Positions 1-6,730 of a stretch of DNA of 13,995 nucleotides are shown here, one piece after another. Each line of letters starts with the position of its first letter. Positions within the stretch are counted from its first letter, which is position 1. Made by a program: the position numbers and the translations under genes. The notes below the pieces were generated by a model. That model saw nothing but the letters and a program-made list of their open reading frames with translations. It searched no databases and was not told where the DNA came from. Source of the DNA: Rubrobacteraceae bacterium (lineage in GTDB: Bacteria > Actinomycetota > Rubrobacteria > Rubrobacterales > Rubrobacteraceae); the NCBI GenBank assembly GCA_021156345.1, contig JAJNDJ010000055.1, positions 1 through 13,995 of the forward strand, read 5' to 3'.

Positions 1-42
1 CCGATCTCCGTGTCAATATCGTTTGGTATAGTGTTTATTGAA

Positions 43-657
43 ATGGCCGAGAAACGCAAGTACGAGATGAAGAAGCGGGCCGAGCGCCACCGTGAGACGC
101 GGCGCCGGATCGTAGATGCCACGGTCGAGCTACACCTCACGCGGGGACCCGCCAACACCACCATAAGCGAGATAGCCCAGCGCGCGGGGGTAAACAGGCT
201 GACGGTCTACAACCACTTCCCTGACATAACCGATCTTCTCAAGGCATGTTCGAGAAGCTGGACCGAGCGGCACCCGGCGCCGGATCCGACGCCCTGGGCA
301 CAGATAAGCGATCCCCAAGTGAGGTTGCGGACGGCACTGGCAGACCTGTACGGCTTCTACGCCAGCACCGAGCCGATGAGGGCGAACGTCCTACGCGATG
401 CCCAGACGATGCCCGAGCTCGCCGCTCTGCTCGAGGGTTCGGTCGTGCCCTACCTCGAAGAGGTGCGCGACGTGCTCGCCGGGGGCTGGGAGGTTCGCGG
501 CAAAGTGAGAAAGCGCCTACGTGCGACGCTCGCGCTGGCACTCGACTTCCACACCTGGCGCTCGCTGGAACGAGGAAGCGGCTTGAGTAGACGAGAAGCC
601 GTGGAGACCATGCTCGAGGCGGTGCGCTCTTCTGCGTCACGCCCGGGCATCCCATAG
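43..657 (+). CDS. TetR/AcrR family transcriptional regulator
   Basis: One-component repressor of the TetR family, acting as a dimer on DNA. The N-terminal part reads as the usual three-helix DNA-binding domain: RRRIVDATVELHLTRG, then TISEIAQRAGVNRLTVYNHF, with the recognition helix and the family's typical Y-x-H-F end. The remaining 130 or so residues are the variable ligand/dimer domain, and the ligand cannot be told. Total length of about 205 is normal. Start is uncertain: GTG at 10, ATG at 43 and ATG at 67 are in frame. I chose 43; the HTH begins only about 15 codons later, so 67 is also possible. None has a strong Shine-Dalgarno. A TATAGT box at 27-32 lies just upstream but no matching -35 is seen. 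The gene it controls is probably to the left, outside the window. Confidence 0.88.
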   Translation: MAEKRKYEMKKRAERHRETRRRIVDATVELHLTRGPANTTISEIAQRAGVNRLTVYNHFPDITDLLKACSRSWTERHPAPDPTPWAQISDPQVRLRTALADLYGFYASTEPMRANVLRDAQTMPELAALLEGSVVPYLEEVRDVLAGGWEVRGKVRKRLRATLALALDFHTWRSLERGSGLSRREAVETMLEAVRSSASRPGIP

Positions 658-714
658 CCGAGGGCAATACGAACTCTCCAGAATGGCTTATGTGCGAACC
701 TCTGAGAACCCCCT

Positions 715-729
715 ATACAGAGACTGTAT
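715..729. terminator. Small perfect hairpin between convergent genes
   Basis: ATACAG-AGA-CTGTAT is a perfect 6-bp stem with a 3-base loop in the gap between the convergent TetR and carbonic anhydrase genes. Position suits a bidirectional terminator, but the stem is AT-rich and no T-tract follows on either strand, so the role is a guess. Confidence 0.25.
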
Positions 730-764
730 GAAAAGGTAGATTGGGAGTCTCGCTCGAGAATATG

Positions 765-1256
765 CTAGCTGACCTCGCGCAATCGTCCGGTCTCGACCTC
801 GTAGATGAAGCCCCGCACGCTCTCCTTGTGTGAGATGAACGGGCTCGCCTGGATACGAGCAATCGACTGGCGCACATCCACTTCCAGATCGGAGAAGCTC
901 TCCATGGAGAAATGAGGCTTCAGACCAACATCTTCATGGATCTGTGCTTTTAGCTCGTCGTCCGAGAAGGTTAGCATCCCACAGTCGGTGTGGTGGATGA
1001 GGATGATCTCACGCGTGCCAAGAAGACGCTGGGAGATGGTCAAAGAACGGATCTCATCGTCTGTTATGACCCCTCCCGCGTTGCGGATGACATGTGCATC
1101 ACCCTCCTGTAGGCCCAAGATCTTGTGCACGTCCAGGCGGGCGTCCATGCAGGCGACCACCGCCACTGCCCTGGCAGGGGGCAGGGGCAGATCCCCCTTC
1201 TCGAAAGACTCGGCGTAGGCTGCGTTATTCTGAAGCAACTCCTCTGTTTCGCTCAT
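765..1256 (-). CDS. Beta-class carbonic anhydrase
   Basis: Cytoplasmic zinc enzyme interconverting CO2 and bicarbonate. The beta-class zinc site is complete: Cys36 and the Asp38/Arg40 dyad in CMDARLD, then His89 and Cys92 in HTDCGM. The RNAGG stretch (58-62) is also typical. At 163 residues it belongs to the short plant-type/Rv1284-like branch of the family. The start is an ATG with a good Shine-Dalgarno (GAAAGGAG) about 9 bases upstream, which fixes it. It is convergent with the TetR gene and stands alone. Likely roles are bicarbonate supply to carboxylases and pH balance; nothing in the neighbourhood narrows that. Confidence 0.95.
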   Translation of the reverse strand: MSETEELLQNNAAYAESFEKGDLPLPPARAVAVVACMDARLDVHKILGLQEGDAHVIRNAGGVITDDEIRSLTISQRLLGTREIILIHHTDCGMLTFSDDELKAQIHEDVGLKPHFSMESFSDLEVDVRQSIARIQASPFISHKESVRGFIYEVETGRLREVS

Positions 1257-1689
1257 CGCTGTTGCGGCTCCTTTCAGAAGCTCTCGAGTTCTATCTTTCT
1301 ACCGATCCATGATGCCCCTCGACGCTCCTCTCGTAAACTTCGGAGCTCGAGAGCGATCAACGCTGCCTGCAACATCCCAGACGAGCTTGCGATGGAGGTG
1401 TAAGAGTACTTTGCTCTCCCATACCATCAGGACCGTGACCGTAAAGGGCCTGCCTGTTTGCTCGGAACCCATAGTGTCACCAGGTTGCCCCAGGCCGGGG
1501 TATATGGGATCACAGGCGACCGGCACGAACCTGCATAATGTCAGAGTGGTAGGGAGAGGCCGCAGTCTCGACCGGAGTTCCCGCCGCATGTTCGGCGACC
1601 GCTCTACACCGTCGTCGCGGAGAGCGCGGGGCCATACGTTGGTGGACTAACAGGTTAGACTTGGCGAGCAGGCATTAAAAAGGAGAGAG
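1257..1689. other. Gene-poor stretch between divergent genes
   Basis: No convincing gene. Open frames exist on both strands (for example 1299-1589 minus) but show no family resemblance, no Shine-Dalgarno and an arginine-rich composition typical of chance frames. It should hold the promoters of the carbonic anhydrase (minus) and of the small protein at 1690 (plus). A 9-bp inverted repeat, GCTCTCGAG at 1280-1288 and CTCGAGAGC at 1346-1354, flanks the likely carbonic anhydrase promoter region and could be a regulator site or a loop; I cannot choose. Confidence 0.4.
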
Positions 1690-1875
1690 ATGAACATTCG
1701 CCAGGCGAACGGGATCGGCAGGGTGCATGTGGCCAAGCCACAATTCAGGGAGACCTACTGCGGAAGGCCAATCAACGATGAGGACTGGGTCACCACCACC
1801 AGGGAGGCCAACTGCACCGGTTGCGCCCGGGCTGGGGCACCGGGACTAGAACGACCTCCTAGCGCGTCGCGCTGA
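1690..1875 (+). CDS. Small putative zinc-binding protein (H/CCC)
   Basis: A 61-residue protein of unknown function. It has a strong Shine-Dalgarno (AAAAAGGAGAGAG, directly before the ATG), which is the main reason to believe it is translated. His13, Cys24 (in TYCGRP), Cys42 and Cys45 (CTGC) make a plausible zinc site of the H-C-CxxC type. The layout 'CGR ... VTTT ... C-x-x-C' resembles small zinc-ribbon-like proteins common in actinobacteria and their phages; that is a resemblance from memory, not a database match. There is no signal peptide or membrane segment. The C-terminus is low-complexity. No operon partner is obvious; DUF429 follows about 220 bases later. Confidence 0.6.
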   Translation: MNIRQANGIGRVHVAKPQFRETYCGRPINDEDWVTTTREANCTGCARAGAPGLERPPSASR

Positions 1876-1960
1876 CCTGCGGGCAAAGGAGAGTCTCGCC
1901 CGCAAGGCTTGGACGAGCACCACGTGTTAGATAGATGTCATAGGGGCCGAGGTAAACCAG

Positions 1961-2071
1961 GTGATCGAATGGCACATCCCGGGCGGCAAGAACGAGGGAG
2001 AGAAGATCCCCGAAGACGACCGCAGACCGGACGTCCACCGGCTGAACAGGGAAAACGGCGAGGACCGGTAG
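1961..2071 (+). CDS. Possible 36-residue small protein or gene remnant
   Basis: From a GTG at 1961 the plus frame reads VIEWHIPGGKN, then a run of charged residues (EGEKIPEDDRRPDVHRLN) and stops at TAG 2069-2071, 21 bases before the DUF429 start. The weak AGG at 1950-1952 is the only ribosome-site hint. The composition looks more protein-like than the surrounding noncoding DNA, so it may be a tiny gene coupled to the next one or the 3' remnant of a lost gene. The opposite strand is also open here (1859-2077), so this call is weak. Confidence 0.22.
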   Translation: MIEWHIPGGKNEGEKIPEDDRRPDVHRLNRENGEDR

Positions 2072-2092
2072 GTCCACCTTGAACGAACCCGC

Positions 2093-2920
2093 GTGAAGAT
2101 CTTCGGCCTCGACTTCACGAGCGCCCCCGGCCGCCGGAAACCCCTCATCGTCCTAGGCTGCACCCTGGAAGGAGATTCCTTGCGTGTGGAGGATTCGGAG
2201 AGGCTGACCGACTTCGGCGGCTTCGAAGACTTCTTGCAGAGACGGGGCCCCTGGGTGTGCGGGATGGACTTCCCATTCGGCCAACCAAGATCCCTCATAG
2301 CCACCCTCGGATGGCCGGAGAGTTGGGAAGGCTACGTCGGCGAGGTCGGCAGGCTCCCGAAAGAGGAGTTCGAGGACAAGATCCGCGCCGACATGGAGCT
2401 GAGACCAGCAGGCAGCAAGTGGCGTTACCGGCTCGCCGACCGCAGGAGCGGATCCAGCAGCGCGATGATGCTCTTCAGGGTCCCCGTGGGGAAAATGTTC
2501 TACCAGGGGGCACCGCGTCTCCTCGCCTCAGGCGTCCGTGTCGAGCCGTGCAGACGGATTGGGGACGAACGCGTGGCCATCGAGGCCTACCCTGCCGTCG
2601 TCGCCCGCCGCTTTCTGGGGCGCACAGCTTACAAGAGGGACGGCGTACCCGACACACCCGAAAGGAGATCCGCCAGGGAGACGCTGCTCGCCGGCCTGGA
2701 GTCAGCCCTACTGAGGGAGGTCTATGGATTCGCGGTAGAGATGGATGCTCGCTGGAGGGATGAGTTCGTACGGGACCCTTCCGCCGACGCCCTGGATTCT
2801 CTGCTGTGCGCGGTCCAGGCGGCGTGGGCCTACGAAAAGAGAGACGAAGGATACGGCGTACCGCCGGAGTGCGATCCCGACGAGGGTTGGATCCTCGACC
2901 CGGCATTGCTGGACGAATAA
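2093..2920 (+). CDS. DUF429 family protein (predicted RNase H-like fold)
   Basis: 275 residues, matching DUF429, a family thought to share the RNase H-like nuclease fold; its substrate is unknown. The typical start is present (IFGLDFTSAP, with Asp7 in the first strand), followed by a second acidic strand (CGMDFPFG, Asp59), an IEAYPA segment in the middle and the C-terminal helix DALDSLLCAVQAAWAY, where family members keep an Asp. These acidic positions are where an RNase H-like metal site would be; that is inference. The GTG start is set by the family N-terminus and has no clear Shine-Dalgarno. It is soluble, with no signal peptide. It is convergent with the membrane protein at 3033-3734, and the 112-base gap holds only a weak hairpin (near 2987-3001). 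Confidence 0.8.
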   Translation: MKIFGLDFTSAPGRRKPLIVLGCTLEGDSLRVEDSERLTDFGGFEDFLQRRGPWVCGMDFPFGQPRSLIATLGWPESWEGYVGEVGRLPKEEFEDKIRADMELRPAGSKWRYRLADRRSGSSSAMMLFRVPVGKMFYQGAPRLLASGVRVEPCRRIGDERVAIEAYPAVVARRFLGRTAYKRDGVPDTPERRSARETLLAGLESALLREVYGFAVEMDARWRDEFVRDPSADALDSLLCAVQAAWAYEKRDEGYGVPPECDPDEGWILDPALLDE

Positions 2921-3032
2921 CTTAGCCTGCTTCGCAGACCGCGGCTACAGGTTTCAGGTATAGGGCCTGGCGATGACACCGCAGATCAGGGGCCCTCTGA
3001 GAGGGACTATCCCGTGCAAAACCCGATACCTT

Positions 3033-3734
3033 CTAACGAACTATGGCGCCATCGTCGCGGAAGATCTCTACTGCGTCAGGGTCGGTGTGGAAGACTCGCA
3101 CCCGCGCGGTCGACGCGGCGAGCAAGAGCCCGAAGATACCGCTCTTGAGGTCGCCTGGCTGCGCCGGCTCGACCCAACCGACTTCCGCGTTCTTCAGGTC
3201 AGCATCGGTGGTGACGAACCTCTGCAGGATGAGGCTCAAAGGGATCCGCAGGGCGAAAGCGAGAACGACGCTGCCAAGGATCATGAGGTAGAAGAGCAAA
3301 CCACCCGCGCCGAAATAGAGAATACCCAACCCGATGGCGACCAGGAACAAGATAGCGGCCAGCAGGTTCGCGGCTACAATGGTCGTGCCGCAGTTGCGGT
3401 GGATGGCGAGCCTCCTCTCCCCGTTCTGCAGCCTCCGCATAGCCTCTCTGGCGGCGCTCTCGACCTCGGAGATGGAGCGTACGCCCTGCACGAAGAACCC
3501 GTCGTCGGTGGAGAACCCGTTCAACTTGCGGCCTGGCTCCCTCTCCATCATCACCACTATGGTCGCGTGTTCCAGGGCGTGGTTGCGGCGCAGGATCTTG
3601 TTCCCGAAGATCGCCCGTAGCTGCCGCGGATAGACGAAAAGGCTCCCCACGGCCTGCAGCGAGAACAGTATCGGCAGCAGGAAGAGGAACGCAATCACGA
3701 AAAACGCTATGAACAACACTACCAACAGGGCCAC
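3033..3734 (-). CDS. DUF6391-like membrane protein with HALEHAT motif
   Basis: 233-residue integral membrane protein of unknown function. A hydrophobic helix spans residues 3-30, followed by a conserved soluble block with RRNHALEHAT (51-58) and, further on, IHRNCGTT (111-118). Two more helices lie at about 119-140 and 143-165, with a soluble C-terminal tail. The HALEHAT block is the hallmark I associate with DUF6391, best known from cyanobacteria, plants and some actinobacteria. HALEH has the form H-x-x-E-H, identical to the zinc signature of inverted (M16-type) metallopeptidases, but there is no other M16 similarity, so catalysis is unproven. The start is GTG with AAGGTGAG 5 bases upstream. 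A possible -10 (TATACT or TATAGA) lies in 3755-3775. Confidence 0.72.
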   Translation of the reverse strand: MALLVVLFIAFFVIAFLFLLPILFSLQAVGSLFVYPRQLRAIFGNKILRRNHALEHATIVVMMEREPGRKLNGFSTDDGFFVQGVRSISEVESAAREAMRRLQNGERRLAIHRNCGTTIVAANLLAAILFLVAIGLGILYFGAGGLLFYLMILGSVVLAFALRIPLSLILQRFVTTDADLKNAEVGWVEPAQPGDLKSGIFGLLLAASTARVRVFHTDPDAVEIFRDDGAIVR

Positions 3735-3777
3735 GATCTCACCTTCGCACTAGGTCTATACGCACATAGAGTATATC

Positions 3778-3819
3778 TCAGGTATCAGGGTTCAGGGGTC
3801 AGGGTTCAGGCATCAGGAA
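3778..3819. repeat. Six tandem heptamers, TCAGGNN
   Basis: Six exactly phased 7-base units: TCAGGTA, TCAGGGT, TCAGGGG, TCAGGGT, TCAGGCA, TCAGGAA (42 bp, no interruption). It lies in the gap between the DUF6391-like gene start and the selenoprotein stop. TCAGG is invariant while the last two bases vary. A single related TCAGGTA occurs near 2955. It is too short a period for CRISPR and not coding. Confidence 0.85.
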
Positions 3820-3876
3820 AGGCCGATGCTGGTCCCGATGCCACATGGTAACGCCGCCCAAATCCTCACCTGATAC

Positions 3877-4521
3877 TTACAATTCCACCTCACCGGGCTG
3901 CTCCAGATCGTAGAGTAGGCCGAGTGCGGCGAGGGCCACCTGTCTGTGCCCTTCGTGGTCATGGGGTTCGCCCATCGGGAGGTTATACGGGAAGGGTACG
4001 AAGCCGACCCGTGGTGCTCTGACACCGTGCTCCATGGCCAGGGTAACGGTGGGGATGGCCCGTTCTTCTATCGCGTTGCAGACCAGCCCGACGGACTGGT
4101 GGCACAGGGGTCACGAAGGCGTGAGCAGCACGACGTCTACCTGGTCTTCTACCAGTTTGCCAGCGACTTCGGGGGCCGTGCTTTCTACCAGCGGGGTCGA
4201 GTCGTGGATGGCTCCCATAAATGAGAAGTGGCGTGCCGATAGCCTGCCTACCATACCGTCGCTGGCCAGTCTACGGAGGGTCTCGAGGGGAAAGACGGCG
4301 TCCAGATCGCTACTCTCGTCCGGCCTATAGTAGGCGTGGGTCCAGGTGAGATCGTCGGCAGTCGTCGGTATCTCACGGTAGGAGCAATCACCGGCAGGGT
4401 CGTCGATATCGAAGCGCGGTTGGCCGGCCAGGTGAACGCCGCCTGTGGTGACGAGCGCGAGGCATGATCTATGGAGGGGCTTCTTCGGTTTGACGAAAGG
4501 CTGCACCTGCTGCGCCCTCAA
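3877..4521 (-). CDS. Selenoprotein B family reductase (glycine/betaine/sarcosine/D-proline type), in-frame UGA read as selenocysteine
   Basis: Continuous 214-residue reading only if TGA at 4111-4113 is selenocysteine. Before it, family blocks are clear: LVTTGGVH (23-30), CSYREIP, WTHAYY, DAVFPLETLRRLA, GRLSARHFSFMG and VDVVLLTPS. After it the same frame continues P-L-C-H-Q-S-V-G-L-V, IPTVTLAMEHGV, VGFVPFPYNLPMGEP and ends at TAA 3877-3879. Sec137 with Cys140 forms the U-x-x-C redox site where D-proline reductase PrdB and relatives carry Sec (or Cys). Anaerobic relatives reduce amino acids; the role in actinobacteria is unknown, likely a thiol/selenol oxidoreductase in the cytoplasm. The TTG start overlaps the ychF stop by TTGA, implying coupling; the N-terminus is shorter than in PrdB. 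A pseudogene or sequencing error is the alternative, but identity on both sides of the UGA argues against it. Confidence 0.88.
4082..4113 (-). promoter_or_regulatory. Candidate bacterial SECIS hairpin with its UGA
   Basis: On the minus strand the UGA (4113-4111) is followed by 10 bases, then ACCAGUCC, loop GUC, GGGCUGGU (4100-4082): an 8-bp stem with one U-G pair. The apical loop begins with G and lies 18 bases after the UGA, within the spacing known for bacterial SECIS elements recognised by SelB. The hairpin is inside the coding sequence, as bacterial SECIS are. Confidence 0.65.
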
Positions 4522-5600
4522 ACGTTGAAGCGGACGAGTACCGTGTCGCCGTCTCTTACAACGTAGTCGCGCCCTTCCAGACGGACCTTCGCCTCCTCTT
4601 TGGCCCTGGCCCAGGAACCGGCCGCGACTATATCCTGCCAGTCTCCGACCTCGGCCCCGATAAAGCCGCGCTCCATGTCGGTGTGGATGCGTCCTGCGGC
4701 CTGCCGCACCGTCGAGCCCTCTCGCACGGTCCAGGCCCGGGCCTCCTTCTCCTTCGCGGTAAAGAACGTGACGAGCCCGAGCAGCCGATACGCCGCCCGC
4801 ACGAACTCCTCGAAACCTGTCGTCTCTACCCCGAGCATCGCCAGGTACTCTGCAGCCTCGTCTTCTGGGAGCTCGGCGACCTCGGCTTCGAGCTTAGCGC
4901 AGATCCTTACGGCCTCAGCCCCCTCGCTGCTGCTGTGCTTCTCGACCTGCAAGCTGTAGCGGTTCCCTTCTGCCACAGACTCCTCATCCACGTTCGCCAC
5001 GTAGAGCGTCGGCTTGGCCGTTATGAGGGTGCTCATGGCCTCGGCCAGTGTCTCCGTCGCCGGGTAGGCCCGCGCCGGACTTCCGTCAGAGAGATGGTCG
5101 CGTAGCCGTTCCAGCTCGGCCGCCTCGGCCTCGAGTCTGGCGTCGCCGCCCTTGGCGGACCGCCCAACCCTTTCCAACCGCCGCTCGACACTCGCGAGAT
5201 CTGCGAGCAACAGCTCGGTGTCGATGGTCTCGATGTCGCCCCTGGGATCCACACCTGCGTGGACGTGAACGACATTCTCGTCCTCGAAGCAGCGCACGAC
5301 ATGTGCTATGGCGTCGCACTCCCTGATGTGCCCGAGGAACTGATTTCCCAGCCCCTCCCCTGCGCTCGCACCCCGCACCAGTCCTGCGATGTCCACGAAT
5401 TCGACCGTCGCGGGGACGACGCGTTTGCTGCCGATCACCCCGGCCACGGCGTCCAGCCGTTCGTCCGGAATAGTGGCAACACCGAGGTTCGGGTCGATGG
5501 TCGTAAATGGGTAATTCTGGGCCTCGGCACCCGCCCTGGTAAGGCTATTGAATACCGTGGACTTGCCGACGTTCGGCAGCCCGACTATACCTACTTTCAT
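4518..5600 (-). CDS. ychF: Redox-responsive ribosome-associated ATPase YchF
   Basis: 360 residues, the standard size of YchF/OLA1 in the Obg branch of TRAFAC P-loop proteins, which bind the ribosome and prefer ATP to GTP. The P-loop GLPNVGKS is at residues 7-14, the DIAG Walker B/G3 at 70-73 followed by the family stretch LVRGASAGEGLGNQFL, and the altered G4 motif NVDE at 203-206 accounts for ATP preference. A helical coiled-coil insert lies at about 125-175 and the C-terminal TGS domain from about 278 (LVTFFTAKEKEARAW). The ATG start is fixed by the family N-terminus (MKVGIVGLPNVGKS); no Shine-Dalgarno is visible. Its stop overlaps the TTG of the selenoprotein gene, so the two are co-translated. 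It is divergent from sufU with an 88-base shared promoter region. Confidence 0.97.
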   Translation of the reverse strand: MKVGIVGLPNVGKSTVFNSLTRAGAEAQNYPFTTIDPNLGVATIPDERLDAVAGVIGSKRVVPATVEFVDIAGLVRGASAGEGLGNQFLGHIRECDAIAHVVRCFEDENVVHVHAGVDPRGDIETIDTELLLADLASVERRLERVGRSAKGGDARLEAEAAELERLRDHLSDGSPARAYPATETLAEAMSTLITAKPTLYVANVDEESVAEGNRYSLQVEKHSSSEGAEAVRICAKLEAEVAELPEDEAAEYLAMLGVETTGFEEFVRAAYRLLGLVTFFTAKEKEARAWTVREGSTVRQAAGRIHTDMERGFIGAEVGDWQDIVAAGSWARAKEEAKVRLEGRDYVVRDGDTVLVRFNV

Positions 5601-5688
5601 GGAGGAAGTGTATCAAACTGTAGCAAGTTTACGTGACGGCGGACGAGCTTGCGATAGAATCAGTCTTAGAGAATCTATGGGATGACAA

Positions 5689-6186
5689 GTGGAAGGTTAC
5701 GTGTTGGACAGGCAGTTACAGATACAGATACTGCTGGATCACTACGAGAAGCCCCGACATCGAGGCGTCCTCGATGACGCCGACGTGGCGATGCCTGGCG
5801 GCAATCCTGGTTGTGGAGACGTGGTTACGGTCTACCTCAAGGCGGCCGACGACCAGGAGCACATAGAACGAGCGACCTACGAGGGTGAGGGCTGTACCAT
5901 CAGCATGGCGGCTAGCAGCATGCTCCTCGAGGATGTTCAAAGGGGAGACCTGACGATGGATCAGGTACTCGGGCTGGACTACCACGAGATGATCGAACAG
6001 CTAGGACGCCAGGTCGTCGCCTCCCGCCCCAAGTGCGCGACCCTGGGTCTCGGGACCCTGAAGGCCGCCATCAGGAAGTACCAGAAGGACCGCCGCCTGG
6101 AGAGGACGCGGCGGAGGCGGCCAGAAAGCGATGAGCCTTGGGCGCCCTCTCTACTCCCTTTTCGCCCAGGCTCCGGCGGCCGATGA
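5689..6186 (+). CDS. sufU: SufU-type iron-sulfur cluster assembly protein
   Basis: SufU family, the zinc-bound sulfurtransferase/scaffold that accepts sulfur from the cysteine desulfurase SufS in Gram-positive bacteria. Ligand and active residues are all present: Cys42 and Asp44 in NPGCGD, Cys69 in EGEGCTIS, Cys116 in RPKCATLGL. The extra segment between the second and third cysteine (about 81-105) separates SufU from IscU. The C-terminal 30 residues are an arginine-rich extension beyond the normal end (about residue 135). The start is ambiguous: GTG 5689 (GGGA upstream), GTG 5701 or TTG 5704; GGAAGG at 5691-5696 fits the last two better. It is unusual that no sufS or other suf gene is adjacent. 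The last 36 bases overlap the 3' end of the opposite membrane-protein gene. Confidence 0.93.
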   Translation: MEGYVLDRQLQIQILLDHYEKPRHRGVLDDADVAMPGGNPGCGDVVTVYLKAADDQEHIERATYEGEGCTISMAASSMLLEDVQRGDLTMDQVLGLDYHEMIEQLGRQVVASRPKCATLGLGTLKAAIRKYQKDRRLERTRRRRPESDEPWAPSLLPFRPGSGGR

Positions 6187-6585
6187 GACCAGGATCAGGA
6201 CAGCGGCCTCGAGGAAGGCAGAGAGAATGAGGCTGAACAGGAAGTAGATCCAGGCTTCATCGGCTGAGACCCGCGTACCGAGCACATCCGAGAGGGTCGT
6301 GGCGATCCCGGCGGCCCCTATCTGGCGCGCAGCAAGGAGCGCCCCGAGCGTGGACCCGAGCACGTATACAGGCGCGGCGACAGCCCCGCCGACCAGCCCG
6401 GAGAGCGCGCCTGCTCGACTCCCCGCCACGGCCGCCCGTCTCCCGCAGGAGAAGCCGATAAAACCTGCGACCAGGATCCCGACCAGTGAACCGAGCAACG
6501 AGACCAGCAGGCCAACCACCCCGCCGATGCCACCCCAGATCATCCCGACCCTGACGGCTCCACCGCGTTTTTCTCTCTCCTCCAT
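6151..6585 (-). CDS. Small glycine/alanine-rich membrane protein
   Basis: 144 residues, no family recognised. After a charged N-terminus (MEEREKRGG) there are about three to four hydrophobic segments: about 15-45 (WGGIGGVVGLLVSLLGSLVG), about 58-85 and about 110-138 (FLFSLILSAFLEAAVLILV). The many small residues and GxxxG-like spacing suggest tightly packed helices. Charge and length give no function. The ATG at 6585 has no clear Shine-Dalgarno; an in-frame ATG at residue 15 is an alternative. It overlaps the sufU 3' end by 36 bases in tail-to-tail orientation. It stays in one frame with a believable membrane pattern, so I think it is real. Confidence 0.6.
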   Translation of the reverse strand: MEEREKRGGAVRVGMIWGGIGGVVGLLVSLLGSLVGILVAGFIGFSCGRRAAVAGSRAGALSGLVGGAVAAPVYVLGSTLGALLAARQIGAAGIATTLSDVLGTRVSADEAWIYFLFSLILSAFLEAAVLILVSSAAGAWAKRE

Positions 6586-6636
6586 GCCAGCATTCTAGCG
6601 ACATGGGCCACCAGAGGCCGCCCGGCTTCGCCAGGT

Positions 6637-6718
6637 GGCATGTCAGCGCTTCAGCATTTCGGCTCTACGTGAGCAGGACAACCGGTGGCACAGACGCCGC
6701 GCTGAGATGCTTTGGCCA
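6637..6718. repeat. Palindromic intergenic repeat, divergent copy A
   Basis: The segment CATGTCAGCGCTTCAGCATT (6639-6658) matches 10038-10057 of copy B in 17 of 20 positions, and GCTGAGATGC (6701-6710) is identical to 11806-11815 of copy C. Ends are imperfectly inverted (TGGC..ATGTCAGCGC against GCGCTGAGATGC..GCCA). It occupies the gap between the small membrane protein and the Clp-N gene. Confidence 0.55.
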
Positions 6719-6730
6719 TAGCGAGCGGTC

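Noticed and set aside
1299..1589. 96-residue open frame on the minus strand upstream of the carbonic anhydrase
   Set aside because: No Shine-Dalgarno, no recognisable domain, and an overlapping plus-strand frame of equal quality; probably noncoding.
2973..3620. 215-residue open frame on the plus strand
   Set aside because: Antisense to the DUF6391-like membrane protein; the repetitive acidic/glutamine-rich product mirrors the hydrophobic codons on the other strand.
3778..3819. CRISPR-like array
   Set aside because: The repeat period is 7 bases with no spacers and no cas genes; this is a simple tandem repeat.
4111..4113. TGA as a true stop or a pseudogene marker
   Set aside because: The family sequence continues without gap in the same frame, the UGA sits at the known Sec/Cys position, and a hairpin with SECIS-like spacing follows. 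A random nonsense mutation would be unlikely to meet all three.
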